Below, in pieces: positions 10,759-18,182 of a stretch of DNA of 34,533 bases. A program made the translations under genes and the position numbers. A model generated the notes under the pieces. That model saw only the letters and a program-made list of their open reading frames with translations, was not told the DNA's origin and did not search any database. How positions within the stretch are numbered: position 1 is the first letter of the stretch; every line of letters begins with the position of its first letter. Source of the DNA: Mycobacterium sp. E3251 (GTDB lineage Bacteria; Actinomycetota; Actinomycetes; Mycobacteriales; Mycobacteriaceae); the NCBI RefSeq assembly GCF_001666835.1, contig NZ_LZJF01000083.1:1-34533 (forward strand), in the 5' to 3' direction.

Positions 10759-11709
10759 CTATGCCAGCGCCGGCATGGGCTTCGGGCCGCCAGCAGCTTT
10801 GAGGGCCGGGTGCGCCTGCACGAAGTGTTCGTTGGGCATGCCGGCGGGCACGTGCGCGGGGGCGACGTGTTCCGCGGGTATCGCGGCGGCGAGCGATTGC
10901 CGGTGGATCGGCGCCGTCGGCGCCAACTGAGAAGGCGAAACATGCTGGCCCGCACCCAAATCGGCCCGCGCGACGTGCTCCGCGGGCGCCGGGTGGGCGG
11001 GCGCCACGCGTTCGACATGCTGGGCCGGCGCCATGTGCGCCGGGTGGGCGACGTGCTCGACGGGAGCCGCCGGGTGGGCGCCGTAATTGGCGTTGGCGTA
11101 GCCGCCGTGCCGCAGTGTCATGTGGCGGCCGTAGTTGGCATTGGCGTAGCCCCCATACCGCGGTGCCATGTGGCCGCCGTAGTCGCCACCGCCATAGCCG
11201 CCGCCCCCTTGCCAGCCCGCGCCGACGGGCGTCGCCGCCGCCTGGGGTCCGGGCGCGGCGGGGCCCGAGCCGAACGGGGCACCGGGCGTCGACCGGCCGG
11301 GTGCGGTCGGGGTCACGCGGCGCGGCGCAGGGGGCGAAACGTGAGCGGGCGCGGCGGGTGCCGGGCGGGCGGGCGCAACAGGGGCCATACGCGGGGGCGC
11401 CAAGTGCCCGCCCGCCATCTGTGTCCGATTGGCGGCTTCGGCCCCCGCATACGAATCGGCGCTTACTCCCAGAGCGCTGACGAACTGCTCGTGGATCATG
11501 CTGGCCTGGGCGCTGATCGCCTGATACTGCTGGCCGTAGCCGGCGAAGCTGGCCGCCGTCACCGCCGAGACCTCGTCGGCGGCCGCCGGGACGACTCCCG
11601 TGATCGAAAACGCGGCCGTCGAGTTGGCCGCGGCGACGGCCGAACCTATCGCCTGCAGCTGGCCCGCCGCGGCCAGCAGCAGGTCCGGCTGTGTGGTCAC
11701 GAACGACAT
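10759..11709 (-). CDS. PE protein with a long His/Pro/Ala-rich C-terminal extension
   Basis: The first ~95 residues form a standard PE domain: MSFVTTQPDLLLAAAGQLQAIG, ending with the secretion motif YAGAE (Tyr-x-x-x-Glu). Unlike the ordinary 99-residue PE protein nearby, this one continues to 316 residues. The extension has a proline/alanine-rich stretch, a Gly/Tyr segment with two GGYANANYG repeats, then repeated PAEHVA / PAQHVE / AEHVAP units rich in histidine. No enzyme domain is recognisable. It may be a surface-exposed or metal-binding tail; this is inference. Start at 11709 is chosen over the track-like longer reading because the PE consensus begins at MSFV. It is divergent from the HTH gene. 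Confidence 0.9.
   Translation of the reverse strand: MSFVTTQPDLLLAAAGQLQAIGSAVAAANSTAAFSITGVVPAAADEVSAVTAASFAGYGQQYQAISAQASMIHEQFVSALGVSADSYAGAEAANRTQMAGGHLAPPRMAPVAPARPAPAAPAHVSPPAPRRVTPTAPGRSTPGAPFGSGPAAPGPQAAATPVGAGWQGGGGYGGGDYGGHMAPRYGGYANANYGRHMTLRHGGYANANYGAHPAAPVEHVAHPAHMAPAQHVERVAPAHPAPAEHVARADLGAGQHVSPSQLAPTAPIHRQSLAAAIPAEHVAPAHVPAGMPNEHFVQAHPALKAAGGPKPMPALA
11083..11178 (-). repeat. Two tandem 48-bp repeats inside the PE gene
   Basis: Units 11083-11130 and 11131-11178 share GTAxTTGGCxTTGGCGTAGC followed by similar sequence and are each 48 bases, or 16 codons. They encode the two GGYANANYG-containing repeats. A degenerate third unit starts at 11179. The in-frame length suggests a minisatellite that can vary in copy number without breaking the gene. 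Confidence 0.85.
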
Positions 11710-11770
11710 GTGTCTTCTCCTCATGGAATGCCTGGATCTGGGGTGTCTCGTCGTGCTTCGTGAGACTATG

Positions 11771-11783
11771 TCATAAATTATGA
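11771..11783. promoter_or_regulatory. Palindrome TCATAA-A-TTATGA upstream of the PE gene
   Basis: A perfect 6+1+6 inverted repeat lies 62 bases upstream of the PE start, in an AT-rich divergent intergenic region (11710-11882). A related palindrome lies upstream of the second PE gene. It could be an operator, but no binding protein is known from the sequence. Confidence 0.4.
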
Positions 11784-11847
11784 ATCTCTGTCTAGTCGTA
11801 GGTCTTGATTTCTATTTTTGATCTTTGAACTCGCGTATCTGGATACT

Positions 11848-11876
11848 TTGCCCGTCTTTCGGCACCGCGTTACTCT
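11848..11876 (+). promoter_or_regulatory. Candidate promoter for the HTH gene, probably leaderless
   Basis: TTGCCC (11848-11853) and TACTCT (11871-11876) are separated by 17 bases, the ideal SigA spacing. Transcription would begin about seven bases later, at or next to the ATG at 11883, so the message would be leaderless. No strong Shine-Dalgarno sequence precedes the ATG, which fits. Confidence 0.5.
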
Positions 11877-11882
11877 GGACGG

Positions 11883-12233
11883 ATGCCACGCACTAACGCC
11901 GCAGGCTGGGGACTGAAGCGCCTGCTCGAGGCGACGCTGAACCGCGACATCACCGTCGAGCAGTTGCGCGACGCCTGTGGCGTCACCAAAGGACGCTGGT
12001 ACGGGGGCGCCGGCCGCGCGAACGCGGACGATTTCCCCGACGCCGAGGAGGCCAGGCGCGCCGCGCACTCGTTCGGACTCAGCGCAACGTGGCTACAAGT
12101 CGAACTGGGCCTGATCACGCCCGAAGATGTGCATGCGGCGTTGGGTGACGGGCAGCCGCTGGACCCGTTCCGCGCCACGACCCGGCAGCGAGTGTTGATG
12201 CCGAACCCCACGGCGGAGGGCTCGGGCGACTGA
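11883..12233 (+). CDS. Small HTH DNA-binding protein, phage-immunity-repressor-like
   Basis: A 116-residue protein. Residues ~22-60 (DITVEQLRDACGVTKGRWYGG) look like a helix-turn-helix in which a conserved GVTKG turn leads into a recognition helix. The DDFPDAEEARRAAHSFGLS segment that follows resembles small regulators seen in actinobacterial genomes and mycobacteriophage immunity repressors. The tail (DPFRATTRQRVLMPNP) looks unstructured. It is transcribed divergently from the long PE gene and lies 38 bases ahead of the SOS-controlled HNH gene, so it could regulate either. The family assignment is by pattern recognition only and is uncertain; the coding call is better supported by context and codon usage. 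Confidence 0.65.
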   Translation: MPRTNAAGWGLKRLLEATLNRDITVEQLRDACGVTKGRWYGGAGRANADDFPDAEEARRAAHSFGLSATWLQVELGLITPEDVHAALGDGQPLDPFRATTRQRVLMPNPTAEGSGD

Positions 12234-12263
12234 GTCGCTGCTTGTCAGTACCCGGGCATACAA

Positions 12264-12279
12264 TCGAACACATGTTCGA
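12264..12279. promoter_or_regulatory. LexA SOS box overlapping the HNH gene start
   Basis: The sequence TCGAAC-ACAT-GTTCGA is a perfect match to the mycobacterial LexA consensus TCGAAC-N4-GTTCGA. It overlaps the ATG (12272-12274) of the 13E12-family gene, so LexA bound here should block its transcription until DNA damage. Several 13E12 repeat genes in M. tuberculosis are known LexA targets. Confidence 0.9.
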
Positions 12280-13849
12280 GATACCGCCGGATCCCGCCGC
12301 CATGGTAGAGCTGATCGAGTCGTCGCACCGGCAGGAATCCATGTTGGTGGCCCGCCGGCTGGCCGCGGTAGCGGCATTGCTGCGGCATCGGGTGGCCGCC
12401 GCCGAGCGGCCCGAGCGGTCCCAGGAATACGCGGCAATCGACGGCTTCGAGCAGACCGCTGCCGAGGTCGCCGCCGCGATGAACCTCTCGCCCGTAGCGG
12501 CGAGCTATCTGGTGTCGTACGCCGAGGCGCTGGACGCCAGGCTGCCGAAAGTTGCGGCCCTGCTCGCGGAGGGCCGAACCGACTGGCGCACCGTGCGCTT
12601 GATCATCAGCCGCAGCGATCTGGTCACCGACGAGAAACTGATCACGAAGATCGACCAGTCGCTGGCCGAACGCATCGGCAACTGGCACGGCTGGTCGAAG
12701 CAGCGCATCATCAACGCCGTCGACGCCGCCGTGCGGGCCACCGACCCCGACGGCGCCCGTGAGCGCCGCCTTGCGGCCGAAAGCGACCGCCACATCGCGA
12801 TCAGCACCAAAGAGGATGGGATGGCCGACATCTACGGGTCGGTCGCCGCCACGGCGGCAACCGCCTTTGACCGACGGCTCTCGCAACTCGCCAAGCGGGT
12901 GTGCCCGGCGGACCCGCGGACACTGGATCAGCGCCGGGCCGACGCGCTGGCCGCGCTGGCCGAGGGCCGCGAGCTGACGTGCACCTGCGGGCAACCGGAG
13001 TGCCCCTACCGGGTGGGTGACCATTTTGGGACCGGAGCGCAGGTGGTCATCAACGTAGTGGCCAGCGACCGGACCGTCCATGCCGATGGCACCGAGCCCG
13101 GCTACCTGGAGGGCCACGGCGTGATCGACGCCGAGCAGGTGCGCCAACTGGCCGCTGCCGCATCCTTGCTCGTGGCCGATCCGGTGACAAGTCCGGTCGA
13201 AGCGCTGCGCTACCAACCATCCGCCGCCCTGGAGCGGGCCGTCCGGTGCCGCGATCTCACCTGCCGCTTCCCCGGGTGCAGCCGGCCGGCCGTTGTCTGC
13301 GACCTCGACCACACCATTCCGTTCAACCACCGCAATCCGGTTGCGGGTGGGCTAACCGTCGCGGACAACCTCAAATGCCTTTGCCGACAACATCATCGAC
13401 TCAAAACCTTCGGCGGGTGGCGCGATAAGCAACTGGCCGACGGCACCGTCGTCTGGCTGTCTCCCACCGGGCGGACCTATCGCACATCGCCCGCCGGCGC
13501 CGACCTCTTCCCCCAAACCCGCGCCCCCGCCTGCGCGCCGCCGATGCCCAGCACAAGAAGCAGATCGCGGCAAAGAAGCGCGCGAATCACTCGGGTGCGC
13601 AACCACAACCGCGTGCAGCGGCCCATCAACGAAGCCAGGCGGGCGCTCGAGGAGGCCCGCCGGCAGGAAATCGCGGCGCGCAAATTCCGTAACCACATGC
13701 GCGACATGCTGTTCGCGTTCAAAGGCACACCGAGCACCAGCCCCTTCTGCACCTGGGTGAATGACCCCAAAGAGCCCGAAGAACTACCGCCGGACTGGAC
13801 TCCCGACGGACCGGCCGTGAAACCCGTGCCGGACGATCCACCCTTCTGA
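12272..13849 (+). CDS. 13E12-repeat family protein: DUF222 plus HNH nuclease domain
   Basis: A 525-residue protein. The N-terminal ~300 residues are the helical DUF222 domain (MFEIPPDPAAMVELI ... AAALEGR-type segments, ADALAALAEGR). A CTCGQPECPY cysteine cluster lies near 240-250. The HNH domain at about 331-377 shows CRFPGC, DLDHTIPF (catalytic His) and CLCRQHHRLKTFGGW with paired zinc cysteines. The tail is basic, then acidic/proline rich, ending DDPPF as is common in the family. The ATG at 12272 is chosen over upstream TTG because the family begins MFE and the SOS box sits on it. The biochemical role is unproven; it is probably a damage-induced, repeat-associated nuclease. In M. tuberculosis these genes are repetitive and host prophage insertions. 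Confidence 0.92.
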   Translation: MFEIPPDPAAMVELIESSHRQESMLVARRLAAVAALLRHRVAAAERPERSQEYAAIDGFEQTAAEVAAAMNLSPVAASYLVSYAEALDARLPKVAALLAEGRTDWRTVRLIISRSDLVTDEKLITKIDQSLAERIGNWHGWSKQRIINAVDAAVRATDPDGARERRLAAESDRHIAISTKEDGMADIYGSVAATAATAFDRRLSQLAKRVCPADPRTLDQRRADALAALAEGRELTCTCGQPECPYRVGDHFGTGAQVVINVVASDRTVHADGTEPGYLEGHGVIDAEQVRQLAAAASLLVADPVTSPVEALRYQPSAALERAVRCRDLTCRFPGCSRPAVVCDLDHTIPFNHRNPVAGGLTVADNLKCLCRQHHRLKTFGGWRDKQLADGTVVWLSPTGRTYRTSPAGADLFPQTRAPACAPPMPSTRSRSRQRSARITRVRNHNRVQRPINEARRALEEARRQEIAARKFRNHMRDMLFAFKGTPSTSPFCTWVNDPKEPEELPPDWTPDGPAVKPVPDDPPF

Positions 13850-13873
13850 CGCGCTGGGCGGGTGCGGCTCGGA

Positions 13874-15103
13874 TCAGCCTCCCGCGGGGGGTTGGGCAAT
13901 GACGGTGGGCTTGAAACCGTATCGCGGCGCGACGAAATGGGCTGCCGCATTCCGCCCCGTCCCGCCGACAGGCATCATCGGCACTCCGCCAACCGCGTTC
14001 GTGGCCGGTTCCATAGCCGACGCAGCGGTGAGACCGTTGAGCGCCAAGGTGACCGGTGGCGCCGCCGGGGCCGCGCTGGTCCATACCGCCGGCACCGACA
14101 AACCACCGATCGATGCGGCCTTGCCGACGGCTCCGCCAACGGAGCCCAGGCCTGGACCGGCACCGGAAATGGCCGCGGGCAGAGCGGCTTCCGCGGCTTT
14201 GGCGGCCCCCTCCGCCGCGGACTTCGCGGCGGGCATCATGCCCTGGGCGATACTTTGGATGTCTTTGAACGAGGTGGTGAATAGCCGGGTCGGTGAAATC
14301 AACCGGATGAACGCGTCAAAGGGCGTACTGGCGTCCAGGGTTTGCGATCCGGTCAGCCCCTCCAGCAGGTCACCCAACGGACCGCTGACGACAAGCCCGT
14401 CGCCCTCGGGGTTGAGGGCGATTCCACCGAGGGAAAACGCGGGATTGGGATTGCCCGTCGCCCCGGCCAGCGACGACAACGTTTGGGGCACGGCGTCGAG
14501 CCCCTGCGCGCTGTTGCTCCCGCTGGCGCCGGCCGCTTGGGAGACCGCAGCGGCCTGGCCGGCGACCCCCGCCGGGTTGGTAGCGGGCGCCGCCGGCTCG
14601 AACGGCGGCAACGTCGACGCCGCGGCCGACGTGCCGGCGTATCCGTACATCGCGGCAGCGTCTTGTGCCCACATCTCGCCGTATTGCGACTCGGTGGCCG
14701 CGATCGCCGCGGTGTTCTGCCCGAGGAAGTTCGTCGCCAGCAACTCCATCAACAACGCCCGGTTGGCCGCGATCACCGGCGGGGGCACCGTTTCGGCGAA
14801 CGCCGACTCGTAGGCTCCCGCCGCCGCCACCGCCTGGACGGCGGCATGTTCGGCCCGCCCCGCGGTGCCCCGCAGCCACCCCACTTGCGGCAGGGCCGCG
14901 GTCAACATGGACGACGCGGCCGGCCCCTGCCATGGCCCGTCGGTAAGGGCCGCAATCGCCGACCCATAAGAGGATGCTGCGGAATGCAGCTCGGCGGCCA
15001 GCCCGTCCCAAGCCGCCGCGGCGGCGAGCAGCGGTCCCGAGCCAGGGCCCGCATACATCAGCGCGGAGTTGACCTCCGGCGGCAACTGCGCGAAATCCAG
15101 CAT
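13874..15103 (-). CDS. PPE protein, PPE-SVP subfamily
   Basis: A 409-residue PPE protein, close in length to M. tuberculosis PPE65 (413). It starts [21 protein letters not shown], has the WxG turn in PWQGPAA, the [22 protein letters not shown] segment at the end of the PPE domain, and the SVP signature [12 protein letters not shown] near the C-terminus. The middle contains [22 protein letters not shown], seen in SVP proteins. It lies ten bases after its PE partner, with which it should form the exported heterodimer. It is paralogous to the PPE gene at 9631-10728. Its position beside lpqG makes this pair the better positional match to PE32/PPE65. Confidence 0.95.
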   Translation of the reverse strand: MLDFAQLPPEVNSALMYAGPGSGPLLAAAAAWDGLAAELHSAASSYGSAIAALTDGPWQGPAASSMLTAALPQVGWLRGTAGRAEHAAVQAVAAAGAYESAFAETVPPPVIAANRALLMELLATNFLGQNTAAIAATESQYGEMWAQDAAAMYGYAGTSAAASTLPPFEPAAPATNPAGVAGQAAAVSQAAGASGSNSAQGLDAVPQTLSSLAGATGNPNPAFSLGGIALNPEGDGLVVSGPLGDLLEGLTGSQTLDASTPFDAFIRLISPTRLFTTSFKDIQSIAQGMMPAAKSAAEGAAKAAEAALPAAISGAGPGLGSVGGAVGKAASIGGLSVPAVWTSAAPAAPPVTLALNGLTAASAMEPATNAVGGVPMMPVGGTGRNAAAHFVAPRYGFKPTVIAQPPAGG

Positions 15104-15113
15104 GTGCCCTCGC

Positions 15114-15413
15114 CTAACCGACCGCGGCCTTATTGGCCGCCTCCGTGGCGGCGTACGAACCGGCGCTGATGCCGAGCGTCGTCGCCAACTGCTCGCGGAC
15201 CACGGCGGCCTCAGCGCTGATCTCTTGGAAGAGCTTCGCGTGCCAGGAGAACTGCGCGGCGGTCAGCATCGACACCGCATCAGCGGCGGCGGGAAGCACC
15301 CCCGTCGTCGGGCCAGCCACGGCCGAGCTTCCCTCCCGCACGGATGAGTTGATGCTGTGCAGTTCCCCGGCCACCGTCTCCAGTATTTCCGGTTGCGCCG
15401 TCAGATAAGACAT
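15114..15413 (-). CDS. PE protein (PE32-like)
   Basis: A 99-residue PE protein made of the PE domain alone: [21 protein letters not shown] at the start, two helices joined by [13 protein letters not shown], and the YAATE secretion motif (Tyr-x-x-x-Glu) near the end. The ATG at 15413 gives the canonical length; an in-frame ATG at 15467 adds 18 unrelated residues. It precedes its PPE partner by ten bases and is divergent from lpqG, as PE32 is in M. tuberculosis. The product should be secreted by a type VII system as a heterodimer with the PPE protein. Confidence 0.94.
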   Translation of the reverse strand: MSYLTAQPEILETVAGELHSINSSVREGSSAVAGPTTGVLPAAADAVSMLTAAQFSWHAKLFQEISAEAAVVREQLATTLGISAGSYAATEAANKAAVG

Positions 15414-15789
15414 TTCCCCTCCTCTAATCGCCTTCAAATCAACAGCTTTCAGCCCGCCTGCGTGCACCGCGCCGGGCGCCTGGCCACGTTAGGTCAGTGG
15501 CGTCCGGAGAAGACAGCCTCAGGCTCGCCAATTCATTACCGCGTCGATAACTGTTCACTTTGCTGGCAAGGAGTGCTGGAACATTTGGGTTCGGCATGAA
15601 AGATATTGCCAACTAATATGATTGGAGTCATATATGAACCTATATGTGCGACCTCGAGAGGTTACGGCCGGTTGCTACACACCAGTAAACGTTCGACTCT
15701 GTTGCAACGCAGCATGATTCGTGTCGGCAGGCCGACCGAAGCGGGCGGCCCGTAGCAACGGGGTCGCCTTAGCGGCTAGGGTGCCAGGC
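15414..15789. other. Divergent intergenic region between PE and lpqG
   Basis: No gene is supported in this 376-base stretch. Around 15597-15650 it is markedly AT-rich and holds several ATATG runs and the palindrome TCATATATGA (15628-15637). Promoters for the PE/PPE pair and lpqG are expected here, but I cannot place their boxes with confidence. Confidence 0.7.
15628..15637. promoter_or_regulatory. Palindrome TCATATATGA upstream of the second PE gene
   Basis: A perfect 10-base palindrome in an AT-rich patch. It shares the halves GTCATA...TATGAA with the palindrome at 11771-11783 upstream of the other PE gene. It is a possible operator; function is unproven. Confidence 0.35.
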
Positions 15790-16536
15790 ATGCCGGTCGC
15801 AAATAAAGCCCCCAGGTTTGCCCGCATGCTGATCGCCTTGGCCGTCGCCGGATCGGCGGCCGCGATGGTGTCGGCCTGCGATTCCCCGCCTTCCACGCCC
15901 GCGCCCGGGGTCAATCCCCGTCAGGTCACCGTCGTCGGGTCGGGGGAAGTGCAGGGCGTCCCGGACACCCTGACCGCCGACGTCGGCATCGAGTTCACGG
16001 CACCCGACGTGACCGCCGCGATGAACCAGACCAACGACCGCCAGCAAGCGGTGATCAACGCGCTGGTCGGCGCCGGCGTCGACCATAAAGACATCAGCAC
16101 CACCGAGGTCACGCTGCAGCCGCAGTTCAGCAATCCCGGGCCCAACGCCACACAGACCATCACGGGCTACCGCGCGACCAACGCCATCACGGTCAAGATC
16201 CACCCGCCCGACGCCGCGTCGCGGATACTGGCCCTGATCGTCGGCACCGGCGGCGACGCCACCCGCATCAAGTCGGTCAGCTACTCCATCGCCGACGACT
16301 CGCAGCTTGTCAAGGATGCCCGCGCGCGGGCGTTCAACGACGCGAAGAACCGCGCCGAGCAGTACGCCCAGCTGTCCGGGCTCCGGCTGGGCAGGGTGCT
16401 GTCCATCTCGGAGGCGACGGGACCAACGCCCGGGGGACCACCCGCGCCACCGAAGGCCATGCCGAGCATGGTCCCGCTGGAACCCGGGCAGCAGACGGTG
16501 AGCTTTTCGGTGACCGCCGTTTGGGAATTGGACTAG
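15790..16536 (+). CDS. lpqG: SIMPL/DUF541-domain lipoprotein
   Basis: A 248-residue lipoprotein close to M. tuberculosis LpqG (Rv3623). It has a basic start, a hydrophobic signal helix at 11-26, and a lipobox VSAC with the lipidated Cys30. The SIMPL (DUF541) domain follows: RQVTVVGSGEVQGVPDTL, AMNQTNDRQQAVINAL, GYRATNAITVKI and the late segment ARARAFNDAKNRAEQYAQLSGLRLG. The end QQTVSFSVTAVWELD is typical. It should be anchored on the outer face of the membrane; the role of SIMPL proteins is poorly defined. The ATG at 15790 is preferred; GTG at 15781 is also in frame. It is convergent with hpt, 21 bases apart. Confidence 0.94.
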   Translation: MPVANKAPRFARMLIALAVAGSAAAMVSACDSPPSTPAPGVNPRQVTVVGSGEVQGVPDTLTADVGIEFTAPDVTAAMNQTNDRQQAVINALVGAGVDHKDISTTEVTLQPQFSNPGPNATQTITGYRATNAITVKIHPPDAASRILALIVGTGGDATRIKSVSYSIADDSQLVKDARARAFNDAKNRAEQYAQLSGLRLGRVLSISEATGPTPGGPPAPPKAMPSMVPLEPGQQTVSFSVTAVWELD

Positions 16537-16557
16537 CGCGATGGCGGCGACTAGCGA

Positions 16558-17169
16558 CTACTGCTGGTAGACCCTCGGGTCCAGGGTGCCGATGTACGAC
16601 AGGTCGCGGTAGCGCTCGTCGTAGTCCAGGCCGTAGCCCACGACGAAGTCGTTCGGGATGTCGAAGCCCACGTACGCGATGTCGACGTTGGCGCCCTTGG
16701 CATCGGGCTTGCGCAGCAGCGTGCACACCCGCAGGGAACGCGGATGGCGACTGGTGAGGTTGCGCAGCAGCCACGACAGCGTCAGGCCCGAATCGACCAC
16801 ATCCTCGACGATCAGCACGTCGCGGCCCTGGATGTCGCGGTCCAAGTCCTTGAGGATCCGCACCACACCCGAAGACGACGTGGAGGTCCCGTAGGAGCTG
16901 ACGGCCATGAACTCGAACTGGGTCGGCACCGGGATCGCCCGGGCCAGATCGGTGACGAAGATCACGGCGCCTTTGAGCACGGTGATCAGCAGCAGATCCT
17001 GGCCGGTCTCGGTCATGGCGTCGCGGTATTGCCCGCCGATCTCCTCGCCGAGTTCGGCGATTCGCGCCTGGATCTGCTCGGCGGTAAGCAGCACTGACTT
17101 GATGTCCCCCGGGTACAGCTCCACGGGCTGGGCGGGGGTGATCGCCGAGGAGATCTGGGCCACGCCCAC
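16558..17169 (-). CDS. hpt: Hypoxanthine-guanine phosphoribosyltransferase
   Basis: Hpt salvages hypoxanthine and guanine to IMP and GMP using PRPP. The 203-residue product has the flexible-loop region [16 protein letters not shown], the PRPP-binding motif [14 protein letters not shown] at about 118-131, and the C-terminal [27 protein letters not shown]. The GTG at 17169 is chosen by alignment to the M. tuberculosis start; GTG at 17163 is also possible. The open frame extends far upstream, but that sequence is antisense to tilS and not family-like. It lies 50 bases after tilS in the conserved tilS-hpt order that usually continues into ftsH; here ftsH is 11.6 kb away. Confidence 0.96.
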   Translation of the reverse strand: MGVAQISSAITPAQPVELYPGDIKSVLLTAEQIQARIAELGEEIGGQYRDAMTETGQDLLLITVLKGAVIFVTDLARAIPVPTQFEFMAVSSYGTSTSSSGVVRILKDLDRDIQGRDVLIVEDVVDSGLTLSWLLRNLTSRHPRSLRVCTLLRKPDAKGANVDIAYVGFDIPNDFVVGYGLDYDERYRDLSYIGTLDPRVYQQ

Positions 17170-17219
17170 AGAGTGCCACGCCAACGGCCGAATAACCAAC
17201 GGCGACCCCGGTATTGCGC

Positions 17220-18182
17220 CTATCGAACCGGTTCGCGCCACAGGGTGAGCACCCCGTCGCGCCGCCCCGCGATCAGCCGCTCGTCGCGCAGTGCGGACCC
17301 GACCGCCACCCCGCCCTGCCCGCGCCAGGCGGTGACGAGGGCGTCGACGGCGCGGATCTGCTTGTCGGTCAGGCCCGTTGCGCCGCCCGCCAGGAGCCAG
17401 CCGCGGATCACCCGGCGCCGAACCGGGACGGGCAGCGCGGCCAGGGCCTGCGTGTGCAACCCCGCGCCCACCTTCGCCTCGGGCAGCGCCTGGGCCGCGA
17501 GCGAGTCGATCAGCTCGGTGTCCTCGCGCAACGCCGTCGCCGTGCGCGCCAGGGCCTCGGCCACCCCGCCGCCGAGCACATCCTCGAGCAGCGGCAGCAC
17601 CTCGAGGCGCAGCCGGGTCCGGGTGAAGCGGGGATCGGCGTTGTGCGGATCCTGCCACGCCGTCAGGCCCAGTTCGCGGCACGCGGCGTGGGTCGTGGCG
17701 CGCCGCACACCCAGCAACGGCCGACCCCACGGTGGGTCGTAGGGGCGCATCCCGGCGATCGACCGCACGCCCGACCCGCGGCCCAGCCCCAACAGCACCG
17801 TCTCCGCCTGGTCGTCGAGCGTGTGGCCCAACAACACCGGTCCGCCGTGGTACGCGCTCAACGCCGCATAGCGGGCGGCACGCGCGGCGGCCTCGGGGCC
17901 GCCTTCGTTCCCCACGCGCACGCGAACGACCTGTGCCGCAACACATCCCAAGGTGACGGCTTGGCCCCGGGCGGTTTCGGCGACCGCGGCGGAGTCGTCT
18001 TGCAGGCCGTGATCGACGATCACGGCGGTGGTGGGCAGCAGCTGGGCCGCCACCGCCGTGAGCGCGAGGGAATCCGGGCCGCCGGACAGCGCCACGCACC
18101 ATTGTTCGGCCGCGGCGACATGGGTCTGGATGAACGCCTCGACGGCAGCGCGCAGCTGCCCTACAGCACCCTGTCGATCCAT
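17220..18182 (-). CDS. tilS: tRNA(Ile)-lysidine synthase
   Basis: TilS modifies the wobble cytidine of tRNA-Ile2 to lysidine so that it reads AUA and is charged with isoleucine. The 320-residue product has the PP-loop ATP motif SGGPDS at 33-38, [22 protein letters not shown] and the RPLLGVRR segment. Downstream are the basic helices [18 protein letters not shown]. It lacks the longer C-terminal region of E. coli TilS but matches the length of the mycobacterial form (MesJ). The ATG at 18182 lies inside the end of the upstream zincin-like gene, overlapping it by 22 bases. It is an essential housekeeping gene co-transcribed with hpt. Confidence 0.95.
   Translation of the reverse strand: MDRQGAVGQLRAAVEAFIQTHVAAAEQWCVALSGGPDSLALTAVAAQLLPTTAVIVDHGLQDDSAAVAETARGQAVTLGCVAAQVVRVRVGNEGGPEAAARAARYAALSAYHGGPVLLGHTLDDQAETVLLGLGRGSGVRSIAGMRPYDPPWGRPLLGVRRATTHAACRELGLTAWQDPHNADPRFTRTRLRLEVLPLLEDVLGGGVAEALARTATALREDTELIDSLAAQALPEAKVGAGLHTQALAALPVPVRRRVIRGWLLAGGATGLTDKQIRAVDALVTAWRGQGGVAVGSALRDERLIAGRRDGVLTLWREPVR

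Noticed and set aside
11883..12233. EspR as the identity of the HTH protein
   Set aside because: EspR is about 132 residues with a different N-terminus and a distinct C-terminal dimerisation domain; this sequence does not resemble it.
15680..15700. GTTCGA near 15689 as a second SOS box
   Set aside because: The left half TCGAAC is missing at the required spacing.
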